Of a DNA stretch of 61,050 bases, positions 1-8,485 are shown piece after piece; positions within the stretch are counted from its first letter, which is position 1, and each line of letters opens with the position of its first letter. A program made the position numbers and the translations under genes. The stretch is from contig NZ_BJWF01000014.1 in assembly GCF_007990225.1 (NCBI RefSeq), positions 1-61,050 of the forward strand, read 5' to 3'. Origin of the DNA: Enterococcus villorum. GTDB lineage: Bacteria; Bacillota; Bacilli; Lactobacillales; Enterococcaceae. The notes under the pieces were generated by a model that made no database searches, was not told where the DNA came from, and was given only the letters and a program-made list of their open reading frames with translations.

Positions 1-125
1 TGGATAGAGGTTATGAAAAGCATGTTCTGCTTCAAGAATTAAGAACAAAAACACGAAAATAGCTTTTCATATTTTTGCATTTTTGAGCTCAATTCCGTAG
101 AAGCAATGCTGAGAACACCATTTAC
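1..125. repeat. Dispersed intergenic repeat, left-truncated copy
   Basis: Non-coding. Shares blocks with the intergenic stretches at 21541-21670 and 26085-26300: a TTATGAAAAG / TCATGAAAAG start, a TTCAAGAATTAAGAAC-like segment, then AATAGCTTTTCATATTTTTG, then GTAGAAGC and AGAACACC. The copies are diverged, so this looks like an old dispersed element. The part left of base 1 is outside the window. Bases 126-207 hold nothing I can name. Confidence 0.45.
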
Positions 126-207
126 ACATATTTAGAGCGGAAGGCAAAAGTATTCTTTACTTTTTGTCTCCCACTCTTTTTTTGACTATTCATTTGAGGA
201 AAAAATA

Positions 208-987
208 TTAATCCACTTTTGTCCATTCGTCAATTGATTTTCCATTTTCATCAACAATTTCTAACCAGCTGTTCGTTCCACCAAAGTAAAGTAGTAAACT
301 TGCTTCATTGACACTTTTTACAATAATATCTTTCGTCGTTTTATTGTCGGCAATCCGATCTTTGTAATCATCACGCAGTTTTTCACCATATTTTGCTGAA
401 TAACTCACAGAGCCGTTTTTATTTAATGGAGCCTCTGGTAACAACGTAGCGCCGGCTTTAATCAATAGTTCATTGCGACTAATCCAATAAAGGGTGGCTT
501 GGCTATTTCTATAATTGACAGTAAAAGGAATTTCACTTACTTTTTTGGACCAACGATGACGAGCTTTTGCAGGTTTCTTCTTTTTCTGCGAGACGCCTTT
601 TTCAAGTGAGTAGCCAAATGTTTCTAAGATGGTTACGATCTCTTCAAGCGGTTCGGTTAGCTTTTTCCTGAGGGCACTAGGAATAGCTTCCTTGGAAGAA
701 GCATCAGTTTCAATTGTTAGCCCAGCAGATTCTTCTTTTTCTTGAAGTAAATAACTGATAAGATCACTTTCTATATCCCAAGGAAACTGAATAAAAGCAA
801 GCGTGTCCCATTTTTTGGGTGTAACCGTTTTCCCGATGGCAATGCATTGTTTCTGTTCAAAAAAAAGATAAAAAGAGTTTTCAGATAAAGGCGGTTTGTC
901 TTTTAACAAGTGAATCTTTCCATGTTCATGTGGTAAAGTAATTTCTATTTTTGTTGGGGTTACAGTCGTTTGAAAGGTGATTTCCAT
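208..987 (-). CDS. Hypothetical protein with a C-terminal DUF4357-like domain
   Basis: 259 residues from the ATG at 987, chosen because GGAGGC lies 8 bases upstream; a longer frame to 1077 has no ribosome site. Residues about 1-95 are an acidic/aromatic N-terminal part of unknown fold. Residues 130-170 are a basic linker (QKKKKPAKARHRW). The last 80 residues have the layout of DUF4357: a short strand ending in KAGA, a PEAPLNK turn, a YGEKLRDDY helix, a VNEASLLLYFGG segment, and a closing NSWLEIVDENGKSIDEW. DUF4357 often sits at the C-terminus of GIY-YIG or restriction-linked proteins, but no such partner is visible. Transcribed alone, divergent from the metallophosphoesterase at 1154. Function unknown. 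Confidence 0.7.
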   Translation of the reverse strand: MEITFQTTVTPTKIEITLPHEHGKIHLLKDKPPLSENSFYLFFEQKQCIAIGKTVTPKKWDTLAFIQFPWDIESDLISYLLQEKEESAGLTIETDASSKEAIPSALRKKLTEPLEEIVTILETFGYSLEKGVSQKKKKPAKARHRWSKKVSEIPFTVNYRNSQATLYWISRNELLIKAGATLLPEAPLNKNGSVSYSAKYGEKLRDDYKDRIADNKTTKDIIVKSVNEASLLLYFGGTNSWLEIVDENGKSIDEWTKVD

Positions 988-1153
988 AGCCAACGCCTCC
1001 AGTTTTTCATTTATTTTATCACGTTTTTGTTGCAAATACCTTTTTATGGGTTTGCACGTTAAAGATTGAAACAGCATCTGTTTTTTAGTAAAAAACGGAT
1101 CAGTTGTTTATTTACTTGATTTTGTTTACGCTAAAAGAAAGGAGGGAAGGCAC

Positions 1154-1765
1154 GTGAATTTTTTTATTAGTGACATGCATTTTTTCCATAAGAACTTATT
1201 AGGGAAAAACGATTTTGCCCCACGATTATTCGAGACAGTCGAAGAGATGAATCAGCAACTAATCACTAGTTGGAATGCGGTAGTAAAAGAAGCGGATCAA
1301 GTTTATCATTTAGGCGATTTAGCCATGCATCCTCAATATGAAAAAGGAAGTCAAGACGTACTTGAATTAGTCCAACAACTCAAAGGAACCATTCATTTTA
1401 TCAAAGGAAATCATGACAGCCGAGCCTTTTTTCGGTATTTAGAAAAACATGACCCAGGTATGGGAAATGGTGCGAAAAAGTTTTATTTTTATGACGTCGG
1501 AACAATCGTGAAATTCAATCATCAGCAATACTACTTAACTCACTATCCGATGTTACTTGGTCCTAATGACAGTGTTCGTAACCTCCATGGTCATATCCAT
1601 CACTATAGTGTGCCAATCGGTAATGATGTGAACGTCGGAGTCGATGCGCCAGAAAGAGATTTTTTTAAAAAGAAACTGCCATTTGGTACCCCATTGTCGG
1701 AAAAGGAAATTGAAGAAATTTATGAAGCGAAGCAACAAGAATTAACCAATTGGCAATCAAAATAA
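1154..1765 (+). CDS. Calcineurin-like metallophosphoesterase
   Basis: 203 residues with a GTG start at 1154; GGAGGG sits at 1141-1146. The metal-ligand motifs of the calcineurin-like phosphoesterase fold appear in order: DMHFFHKN near the N-terminus (the usual D-x-H), HLGDLA around residue 53 (GD-x), GNHDS around residue 86 (GNHD), a THYP motif, and LHGHIHH near residue 145 (GH-x-H). The length suits the small single-domain members. Expected to be a cytoplasmic metal-dependent phosphodiesterase or phosphatase; the substrate cannot be told from sequence. Single gene followed by its own terminator. Confidence 0.85.
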   Translation: MNFFISDMHFFHKNLLGKNDFAPRLFETVEEMNQQLITSWNAVVKEADQVYHLGDLAMHPQYEKGSQDVLELVQQLKGTIHFIKGNHDSRAFFRYLEKHDPGMGNGAKKFYFYDVGTIVKFNHQQYYLTHYPMLLGPNDSVRNLHGHIHHYSVPIGNDVNVGVDAPERDFFKKKLPFGTPLSEKEIEEIYEAKQQELTNWQSK

Positions 1766-1780
1766 AAAGAGCAAAAAGCA

Positions 1781-1826
1781 AACTTCCAAGGATACCGTTT
1801 TAGGTGATAAGGAAGTTTTCTTTTTT
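1781..1826 (+). terminator. Rho-independent terminator after the metallophosphoesterase gene
   Basis: AACTTCC (1781-1787) pairs with GGAAGTT (1811-1817), followed by TTTTCTTTTTT. It lies between two convergent genes. Confidence 0.7.
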
Positions 1827-1871
1827 AGTTAGCGCTTATTTTTTATGGCTGTTAGCTCTTCATTTCATCTA

Positions 1872-3812
1872 TTATAAAATGCAATAAACGTATTGACCTT
1901 TGTCATTAAATCCTTTGCCAACGGTGGCTGTTCCTTGATTGAGTCGAGTGATATCTTTATCAATATCTTTAGAAAAAACAATCAAAGTACTTTCTTTGGT
2001 GTATTGATTCAACCAATCAATCCCAAAGTCAACAGACTGATTTTTCACGATATTATTATAATAATTGCCATATTTTTCTTTTGCTTCTGCGGTCATGGTG
2101 TAATCGTAGTTCAAACCATAGCCATTTCTTTCAGCGACAGCCGTAGAAAAAGAACCATGGAAGCGAAGATACGTCGCATAACGATAGGTGCCATTCTCTA
2201 AGCGAACTAATGCATAAAAATTATTGTAAAAATAATACCAGCCACCAGCCATCTTGTTGTGAGAAATATCAGCAAAGGCTGGATTAGGATTACTTAGTTC
2301 GTAATGTTCATAGACCGTTAGATTTTCCGTATAATCAAATCGTTGTTGCGTAAAAGGAGGTGGAGTATGAACAACCTGATTGACTTGATAGTTATTAATC
2401 GGATGAGCTTTTTTCGCAATTTTTGTATAACTTGGGTTATAGCGCAAATGATTGAGATCGGTCGTTATATCTTGCGAATAGACGACCTCAAAGGAACAAT
2501 GGGTGTAAGTATTGATCCAATTCATCACATAGTTAGGAATATCTTCTGTAGCAATCATTTTAGGAATCACGGGAATGGATGAATCGGCATATTTTTCTTT
2601 TGCTTCATCCGTTAACAAGAATTTTGTAAAAATATCTAACTGCGCCACCAAACTTCCCCCAGATGTCCGCCCCAAGGTGAGCTCAGTACTAACATAAGGT
2701 TTTTGGTTGTTTTTATCAATGGCGATAAAGCGATAGTTGTTTCTTAGATTGTATACGTTTGAATTTTCTCTGAAAGTAAAATCAGCTAATTCGATCGCAG
2801 GACCTCCGATTGGTGAGCTAATCACATTTTGTAAATAATACTTGTAATCAGCAAAGGATGGGCTGGTTTTTTCAACTTTATTTGAACGTAAGATGTCATT
2901 TGGTGTTACACCAGGTTCATTAAGTAAATCATCGGTTTCAAGATCAATACCTTGAAAATTAGGATAATATTCTGGGGTTTTATCATCAATTCTACCATCT
3001 GGGGTCGCATTCATATAAGCAGCCCAAACCAGTGTAGAGCAATACCAATTTTCTCTGGTAGATAAACGACTTTTATGTTGAAGAAAATCTATTGATATAT
3101 GATAAGGCTTGCCTAATTGATTGCGTATAAATTGAATGGCTGCATTTTTTTGTAAAGTAGTAGCCTCTGGCACCCGCAGAATAGTGTCTTCCGCATAATC
3201 AAAGCGCTTATCATCTAACACTCCATAGACGACCCCATCTGGTTTAAACTCAGTTGGCTCACTTTGTTTTACCGCTTCGATGGTTCGAATGTAGCGAAAG
3301 GTTTCTTCTTTTCCATTGATCAAATGAGTTTCTTCGTAAATCCCTTCTACAATCATCACATGATGAAGAACGACTACATTAGGGAAAAATACCGCTCGTT
3401 CTTTCTCAAAAATAACATCTCCAGGCTGGACTGTATTCAATAAATCATAGGTATCATAGTTTGGTTTTTCTTCAAAGGTTAATTTATCCAATGAGTTACC
3501 AATATTGTAGGACCATAAAGCCTCATTTTTAGATAAACGTTCGGCTTCCGCTGGTAAGTATTGTTCATTAACGGACTGCAAATAAGCTTTTAATTGTTCT
3601 TCATCTGGTAAGGCATCATTTAAAGCGTTTTGCTGATAATAATTGGCGGTAAATTCTTCAAAAGTTTGATCAAAGGAAGCGTATTCATTTTTGAAGAAAT
3701 CATAGTATTCCGTCAGTTGTTCATCGGTTGTTGTTTCTCCAGATACATGAGTTGCAGGAACAGCCAACAAAAGAGTCCATAAAAAAGTCACGAGCAAAAA
3801 TTTTAATTTCAA
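1872..3812 (-). CDS. Secreted YiiX/C92-type papain-fold peptidase with tandem C-terminal repeats
   Basis: 646 residues, TTG start at 3812 supported by GGAGGG about 6 bases upstream. Residues 1-25 form a Sec signal peptide. Residues about 127-265 show the circularly permuted NlpC/P60 (YiiX-like, peptidase C92) layout: QPGDVIFE, then HHVMIVEG (His150/His151), then NWYCSTLVWAAY with the likely nucleophile Cys258. The rest is unusual: residues about 359-457 and 527-624 are two copies of one module, each with EAKEKY, an x-W-I/L-N-x-Y-T segment and a closing SxDIxxDxxxL pattern. Family members cleave peptides, amides or lipid esters; the substrate here is unknown. Probably acts outside the cell or in the wall. 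Monocistronic. Confidence 0.7.
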   Translation of the reverse strand: MKLKFLLVTFLWTLLLAVPATHVSGETTTDEQLTEYYDFFKNEYASFDQTFEEFTANYYQQNALNDALPDEEQLKAYLQSVNEQYLPAEAERLSKNEALWSYNIGNSLDKLTFEEKPNYDTYDLLNTVQPGDVIFEKERAVFFPNVVVLHHVMIVEGIYEETHLINGKEETFRYIRTIEAVKQSEPTEFKPDGVVYGVLDDKRFDYAEDTILRVPEATTLQKNAAIQFIRNQLGKPYHISIDFLQHKSRLSTRENWYCSTLVWAAYMNATPDGRIDDKTPEYYPNFQGIDLETDDLLNEPGVTPNDILRSNKVEKTSPSFADYKYYLQNVISSPIGGPAIELADFTFRENSNVYNLRNNYRFIAIDKNNQKPYVSTELTLGRTSGGSLVAQLDIFTKFLLTDEAKEKYADSSIPVIPKMIATEDIPNYVMNWINTYTHCSFEVVYSQDITTDLNHLRYNPSYTKIAKKAHPINNYQVNQVVHTPPPFTQQRFDYTENLTVYEHYELSNPNPAFADISHNKMAGGWYYFYNNFYALVRLENGTYRYATYLRFHGSFSTAVAERNGYGLNYDYTMTAEAKEKYGNYYNNIVKNQSVDFGIDWLNQYTKESTLIVFSKDIDKDITRLNQGTATVGKGFNDKGQYVYCIL

Positions 3813-3952
3813 TGTAATCCCTCCTAAGTTTTATGCTATCATAATAACATAAAATAAAATGTTAAAAAGTAGAGTTTATTCTTTTAATTTGTTTTTTTTA
3901 AAGGAGAAAGAATGATGCATAACGGTAAAAACACAATTAATTAAAATTGAAA

Positions 3953-3966
3953 TGTAAGCGTTGTTA
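3953..3966. promoter_or_regulatory. Possible CcpA site (cre)
   Basis: TGTAAGCGTTGTTA fits the consensus TGNAANCGNTNNCA with one mismatch. It lies about 140 bases upstream of the YiiX-like gene, so it may mediate carbon catabolite control; that is inference from motif and position. Confidence 0.35.
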
Positions 3967-3970
3967 TACT

Positions 3971-4000
3971 GTAAAAAACGAATATACTATTGTTTTTTAC
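3971..4000. repeat. Inverted repeat with 9-bp perfect arms
   Basis: GTAAAAAAC (3971-3979) and GTTTTTTAC (3992-4000) flank a 12-base loop in the AT-rich gap between the secreted peptidase and the membrane-protein array. It could be an operator or a weak terminator. The rest of 3813-4122 is very AT-rich with no credible gene. Confidence 0.35.
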
Positions 4001-4122
4001 GATCTTTATGCTCTTTTTTATAAAAAATGAATAGGTGTTATATGATTTTTTTGGATTAATTTGTTATTTAAATATAAGTTTTATTTTATTTTAGATAACA
4101 CTTTTTAAAATAAAAAAATTAA

Positions 4123-4594
4123 ATTTTTTTTAAATGGTTAGTAATTTTTCTATGGATTATTTTGGCTTATCGTGAAGGAGAAACATATTTTTATAGTGTT
4201 AACTATATTAGATTACTAGATGGAAAGAGGAATCAATTAAATATTTTCCAAAAAATAAAAACTAAATCACTGAAAGGAAATAAGTTCTTCCTTCATTTGT
4301 TTTGTCGGGATCGTTGAGTTCTTTTTGTTGGTTTATGGATGGACAGAAAAATTAGGTACAAAAAAAGAGGAGAATTACAGAAAAATGAAAGGAGAAAACG
4401 AAAATGAGAGTAAAAGTTTATTCGGTTTGTTTAGAGTAGCGATGTTTCTATCTGTTTGGTGATTAATCAATATTTTTCGTTCTGATAGTGTTTCTCAAAG
4501 TTTGATTCTAGCGGTCTTCATCCTTATTTTCATGTTGTTATTTGGATTATTGGATTTTAATCACCAGAGAGTATTTGCCAAGATTGGAAATTAA
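4123..4594 (+). pseudogene. Decayed small membrane-protein gene with frameshift and in-frame TGA
   Basis: Two overlapping open frames read as one broken gene. The first (4123-4317) has a hydrophobic start followed by AYREGETYFYSVNYIRLLDG and ends at TGA. A second frame, open from 4274, continues with VEFFLLVYGWTEKLG, passes an ATG at 4385 and a hydrophobic FRVAMFLSVW, meets TGA at 4460-4462, then continues in the same frame through SLILAVFILIFMLLFGLLDF to TAA at 4592. Joining them gives about 150 codons of a membrane protein with both ends in the membrane. I do not recognise the family. A short live gene from 4385 to 4462 is possible but less convincing. Confidence 0.4.
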
Positions 4595-4762
4595 TTGAAT
4601 CAAATAAACGTTCTAATAGAAAAAGACCATTTTATTACCGATATTCATTTATTACTTGTAGTAGATTTTGTAATGAATAGCTAACGAAATAAAAGTAGAT
4701 AAAAAAATAATAGACAATATTTTAATGGATAAACTGTTGTTCATAAGAAAGGAGTGGTATTC

Positions 4763-5383
4763 ATGTTACCTCTAAATAGTAAAACATGTACGAAGTTTTC
4801 AATGATTTTCTTAATTGGTAGTCTTTTGTTAATTATGGTAATGATGGTTAGTTGGTTTAAGGATTTTCATGGATTTGTTCTTTTGCTTTATTTTCCAGAA
4901 GTAAGTATGGCGGTTGTCTATTATCCTTGTTGTTTACTCAGTGGACTTAGTTTGTTTTTTTCTATAGGCACGCATTCCAAAATGTTAAAAAGAATAACTG
5001 CGTTTGTTCATTTTAGTAGTGTTTATGTGGTAGCTCTATTTTGGATCAGTTTACTTACCCCTCTTTTAATACTACTAAGTATATTTTTGTTACTACCTAT
5101 ATGGTTGCTGAAAACAAATATAAACAATCAGAAAGGGGTAGCAATCGTTTGCTTGGGGATCCCTATGTTACTTTCAGTCAACTTTTTTATTAGGCTTAAT
5201 TACGCATTAATAACTTCCATAGGCGGTTGGGACATTACTAGGTTTACTATTTTACTGAATATTTCTGGGTTAGTTGGTCTTATTCTTACAGCAAATCTCA
5301 ATAAGGGAAGAGCCAAATGGATACTCTTGGGGCTCAATTATTTTTTTGCAGCTTATTTCCATGCCATTATCTTTCTTCGTTGA
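4763..5383 (+). CDS. Array membrane protein, copy 1
   Basis: 206 residues from the ATG at 4763, with GGAG 8 bases upstream. First intact member of a tandem family of 205-220 residue, very hydrophobic proteins with about six predicted membrane segments. Conserved landmarks: NSKTCTKFS then IFLI at the N-terminus, YYPCCLLSGLSL before a HSKMLKR turn, HFSSVY, a CLGIPM segment, SGLVGLIL, and a C-terminal AKWILLGLNYFFAAYFH. Charged residues cluster in loops; there is no catalytic signature. Its first 30 codons are nearly identical to copy 5 (7799), evidence for exchange inside the array. I do not recognise the family; functions such as immunity or small-molecule handling would be guesswork. Confidence 0.75.
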   Translation: MLPLNSKTCTKFSMIFLIGSLLLIMVMMVSWFKDFHGFVLLLYFPEVSMAVVYYPCCLLSGLSLFFSIGTHSKMLKRITAFVHFSSVYVVALFWISLLTPLLILLSIFLLLPIWLLKTNINNQKGVAIVCLGIPMLLSVNFFIRLNYALITSIGGWDITRFTILLNISGLVGLILTANLNKGRAKWILLGLNYFFAAYFHAIIFLR

Positions 5384-5470
5384 GGCGCTTTTCATATACG
5401 TTGGGTACTTGAAATAAAAGTGGATTTACTAAAATATGAAAAAGTTTTTTATCAGAAAGGAAGAGGGGGA

Positions 5471-5614
5471 ATGTTATCTCTATCAAGTATGGTATATACC
5501 AAACTTACAATGATTTTCTTAACCTGTAGCTTTTTCTTAATTGCAGTTCAATAATTTTTTGCAGCTTATTTTCATATTGTCTTTTTGTTAGTCCTAGTAT
5601 TTGATCTGTTTTAA
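5471..5614 (+). pseudogene. Internally deleted remnant of the array family
   Basis: ATG at 5471 after GAGGGGG opens the family N-terminus (MLSLSSMVYTKLTMIF...), but after LIAVQ there is TAA (5552-5554). The same frame then continues directly with the family C-terminus FFAAYFHIVFLLVLVFDLF and stops at 5612. About 470 bases of the middle are missing. From about 5565 to 5643 it is almost identical to 8401-8479, the end of copy 5 plus the following spacer, which shows that the remnant descends from a duplicated copy-5-like unit. Confidence 0.8.
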
Positions 5615-5650
5615 TGCAAATCGTAAAAAATGAAAAAAGGAGGTATTTTT

Positions 5651-6283
5651 ATGTTATCGCTTAACAGTAAAACATGTACGAAGTTTTCAATGATTTTCTT
5701 AATCTGTAGTTTTTGTTTAATTGCGTTAATAATGATTGGGTGGGTTAGTCAAGTTTATGGATTCATTTCTTTGAATCATTTTCTAGAAGTAAGTTTTGTG
5801 GTTGTCTATTATCTTTGCTGTTTACTTAGTGGTTTAAGTTTGATTTTTTCTATCGATGCGCATTCAAAACTTTTAAAAAGGATTGCTTCGTTTGTCCATT
5901 TTAGTAGTGTTTATGGGTTCTTTCTATTTTTTATCAGTTTTATGTTGGTGGAAAGATTCGACTTATTGATTGCCATCCTTGGCTACTTACTACTATCTAT
6001 CTGGTTACTAAAAATAAGTAAGCAGAAATGGATAATGATTGCTTGTTTCGGGATACCGATGATTATTTCAACCGGCTTTTTTATCAAACTCAATTACGAT
6101 CTCATCCTTTCTGGCGGACGATGGTGGTGGGATACCTTTGGATATATGATTATTCTTAATATTTCAGGTTTAATCGGTCTTATCCTTTCGACAAAACTTA
6201 ATAATGGAAAAGTCAAATGGATAGTGTTAGGAATTAATTATTTTTTTGCGGCTTATTTTCATATCTTCATCTTTCTTCATTGA
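5651..6283 (+). CDS. Array membrane protein, copy 2
   Basis: 210 residues from the ATG at 5651; AAAGGAGG lies 7 bases upstream. Same plan as copy 1: SLNSKTCTKFS, then YYLCCLLSGLSLIFS, HSKLLKR, HFSSVYGF, a CFGIPMIISTGFFIKLNYD segment, SGLIGLIL and VKWIVLGINYFFAAYFH. It has an extra RWWWD stretch between the fifth and sixth hydrophobic segments. Intact start, ribosome site and stop. The 70-base spacer to copy 3 has no terminator, so copies 2-6 could be co-transcribed. Function unknown. Confidence 0.75.
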   Translation: MLSLNSKTCTKFSMIFLICSFCLIALIMIGWVSQVYGFISLNHFLEVSFVVVYYLCCLLSGLSLIFSIDAHSKLLKRIASFVHFSSVYGFFLFFISFMLVERFDLLIAILGYLLLSIWLLKISKQKWIMIACFGIPMIISTGFFIKLNYDLILSGGRWWWDTFGYMIILNISGLIGLILSTKLNNGKVKWIVLGINYFFAAYFHIFIFLH

Positions 6284-6365
6284 GCTACTTCTCATAAATA
6301 GTGGGTGTTAATAAAATGAACATGTTTAAATAAAAAAAATTTTTTAGAAAGGAGTTGTGTAAATA

Positions 6366-6995
6366 GTGTCGCTATCAAATAAGGTATGTACCAAAATTAC
6401 AGTGATTTTTTTAGTCTGTAGTATTTGCTCCATTTTGTTACTAATGATGAGCAGGGTTGGTGAAGAGCATGGATTCGCTCTATTTAGTAATTATCAAGAA
6501 ATAAGTGGCATTTTTTTCTATTATCTTTGCTGTTTATTCAGTGGTCTCAGTTTGATTTTTTCGACCGGTGTGCGTTCAAAAGAGTTAAAATGGATGATTA
6601 TAGTTGGTCATTTTGGTTGTATTTATATAGTTGGTCTATTTTGGATCAGCTTGATGATTATTCAAGGGTTCATTTTTGTCCTTGCGATAATGGCTTATTT
6701 ATTAGTCTCTATCCGTTTAATGAAAACAAAGAATCAGAAACGAGTAGCGATCGTTTGCTTGGGATTGCCAATGGGATTATCAACCGGCTTTTTTATTAAG
6801 CTCAATTACGATCTCCTCACTTCTGGGGATTACTGGAGTACCCTTGGCTTTGTGATTTTACTGAGTTTTTCTGGTTTAGTCGGTCTTATTCTTGCAGCGA
6901 ATCTTGATAACACTAATAGAAAAGCCAAATGGTTCCTCTTAGGGATTAATTATGTCTTTGCGGTTTATTTTCATATCGTTCTCTTACTTCTGTAA
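6366..6995 (+). CDS. Array membrane protein, copy 3 (GTG start)
   Basis: 209 residues. The family's usual ATG-TTA-TCG-CTA opening is altered: here GTG-TCG-CTA follows AAATA, and the GGAG site (6351-6354) is 11 bases from the GTG instead of the usual 8, so initiation is probably weaker. The body is intact: KVCTKITVIFLVCSI, YYLCCLFSGLSLIFSTG, GHFGCIYIVGLFWISL, CLGLPMGLSTGFFIKLNYDLL, LSFSGLVGLILAANLDN and KAKWFLLGINYVFAVYFH. Its last 60 codons are nearly identical in DNA to copy 4, a sign of recent duplication or gene conversion. Function unknown. Confidence 0.65.
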   Translation: MSLSNKVCTKITVIFLVCSICSILLLMMSRVGEEHGFALFSNYQEISGIFFYYLCCLFSGLSLIFSTGVRSKELKWMIIVGHFGCIYIVGLFWISLMIIQGFIFVLAIMAYLLVSIRLMKTKNQKRVAIVCLGLPMGLSTGFFIKLNYDLLTSGDYWSTLGFVILLSFSGLVGLILAANLDNTNRKAKWFLLGINYVFAVYFHIVLLLL

Positions 6996-7065
6996 GACGA
7001 CTTTAATCAAAACAGATTACCTGAAAGGAAAAGTCTAAAGTGTAAAAAATTTTTCTTAGAAAGGA

Positions 7066-7728
7066 ATGGTTTCGATATTATCGCTAAATAGTAAAACATT
7101 TACGAAGTTCTCACTGCTTTTCTTCACCTGTAGTTTGTTCTTAATTACGTTAATAATGATTAGCCAATTTAGGGATTTTTGTGGACTCGTACCATTAATT
7201 AATCTTCAAAAAATAAATGTAGCTTTTTTCTATTATCTAGGTTGTTTACTTAGTGGTGTCAGTTTAATTTTTTCTATCGGCGTGCATTCAAAAAAATTAA
7301 AATGGCTAGTTCTATTATTTCATTTTAGTTGTATTTATCTGATTCCTCTGTTTTGGATCGTTTTGATTATCGTACAAAGTTTTGCTTTTGTATTTATAAT
7401 AAGTGTATTTGTCTTGCCATTTATAGTATGGTTGAAAACAACTAATCAAAAGTGGGTAGTGTTGGTTTGTTTGGGGCTACCAATGTTAACTTCAGCCGTT
7501 TTTTTTATCAGAATCAATTACAATTTAATCACTTATGGAATTGGCTGGAATTGGGACATCGTGGGCTTTGTGATCTTACTGAGTTTTTCTGGTTTAGTCG
7601 GTCTTATACTTGCAGCGAATCTTGATAATACTAATAGAAAAGTCAAATGGTTCCTCTTGGGGATCAATTATTTTTTTGCAACTTATTTTCATATTGTCAT
7701 CTTGCTTGGTTCAGTCCTACGTCGTTAA
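7066..7728 (+). CDS. Array membrane protein, copy 4 (start codon in doubt)
   Basis: Up to 220 residues from the ATG at 7066, but that ATG is only two bases from AAAGG. Aligned with its paralogues, the expected start is at 7075-7077, where ATA replaces ATG just before TTA-TCG-CTA. Either the upstream ATG is used or translation is poor. The coding body is intact: NSKTFTKFS, YYLGCLLSGVSLIFSIG, HSKKLKWLV, HFSCIYLIPLFWIVL, CLGLPMLTSAVFFIRINYNL, LSFSGLVGLILAANLDN, KVKWFLLGINYFFATYFH. The second residue of the CC pair seen in other copies is kept, the first is G. Confidence 0.6.
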   Translation: MVSILSLNSKTFTKFSLLFFTCSLFLITLIMISQFRDFCGLVPLINLQKINVAFFYYLGCLLSGVSLIFSIGVHSKKLKWLVLLFHFSCIYLIPLFWIVLIIVQSFAFVFIISVFVLPFIVWLKTTNQKWVVLVCLGLPMLTSAVFFIRINYNLITYGIGWNWDIVGFVILLSFSGLVGLILAANLDNTNRKVKWFLLGINYFFATYFHIVILLGSVLRR

Positions 7729-7798
7729 TAAAAGTGACTGTTGGCAAGAAAAGAGATTAAGATACAAAAAATCTTTTCTCAAAAAAGGAGTTGATTTC

Positions 7799-8449
7799 AT
7801 GCCATCACTAAAAAATAAGACGTGTACGAAGTTCTCCATGATTTTCTTAATTTGTAGTCTTTTGTTAATTATAGTAATGATGGTTAGTTGGTTTAAGGAT
7901 TTTCATGGATTTGTTCCATTAATTCATCTTCCAGAAGTAAGTGCCGCATTCATTTATTATCCGTGTTGTTTGCTCAGTGGTCTCGGTTTAATTTTTTCAA
8001 CCAGTGCCCATTCAAAAATCTTAAAACGACTGATTGCTTTTATTCATTTTAGTTGTGTGTATGGGGTTGTTCTGTTACTTAGCGGTTTTGTGGGCATTGA
8101 AAGATTCGATTTGTTCCTCACAATCCTTGGCTATTTACTACTATCTCTTTGGTTGCTGAAAAGAACTAATCAGAAATGGGTGGCTATCATTTGCTTAGGA
8201 CTACCCATGATCATTTCAACTGGCTTTTTTATTAAAATCAATTACAACCTACTAACAGCTATGGTTGGTTGGGAGATGATCGGTTATGTGATTTTACTGA
8301 CTTTATCTGGTTTAGTTGGTTTTATTCTTTCAGCCACACTCCCGAACAAGAGTAGAAGAGCCAAATGGTTCCTCTTGGGATTTAATTATTTTTTTTCAGC
8401 TTATTTTCATATTGTCTTTTTGGTAGTCCTAGTATTTGATCTGTTTTAA
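7799..8449 (+). CDS. Array membrane protein, copy 5
   Basis: 216 residues from the ATG at 7799, with AAAGGAG 8 bases upstream; the frame is open further upstream but those codons overlap copy 4 and lack a ribosome site. Landmarks: LKNKTCTKFS, SWFKDFHGFVPL (shared with copy 1), YYPCCLLSGLGLIFST, HFSCVYGVVLLL, GIERFDLFLTILGYLLLSLWLLKR, CLGLPMIISTGFFIKINYNLL, SGLVGFILSA, RAKWFLLGFNYFFSAYFHIVFL. Its 3' end and downstream spacer are the source-like sequence for the deleted remnant at 5471-5614. Function unknown. Confidence 0.75.
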   Translation: MPSLKNKTCTKFSMIFLICSLLLIIVMMVSWFKDFHGFVPLIHLPEVSAAFIYYPCCLLSGLGLIFSTSAHSKILKRLIAFIHFSCVYGVVLLLSGFVGIERFDLFLTILGYLLLSLWLLKRTNQKWVAIICLGLPMIISTGFFIKINYNLLTAMVGWEMIGYVILLTLSGLVGFILSATLPNKSRRAKWFLLGFNYFFSAYFHIVFLVVLVFDLF

Positions 8450-8485
8450 TGCAAATCGTAAAAAATGAAAAAAGGAGTTGTTTTC

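Noticed and set aside
1893-2201. 102-codon plus-strand frame inside the secreted peptidase gene
   Set aside because: Antisense shadow of a well-supported gene with signal peptide and catalytic motifs; no ribosome site.
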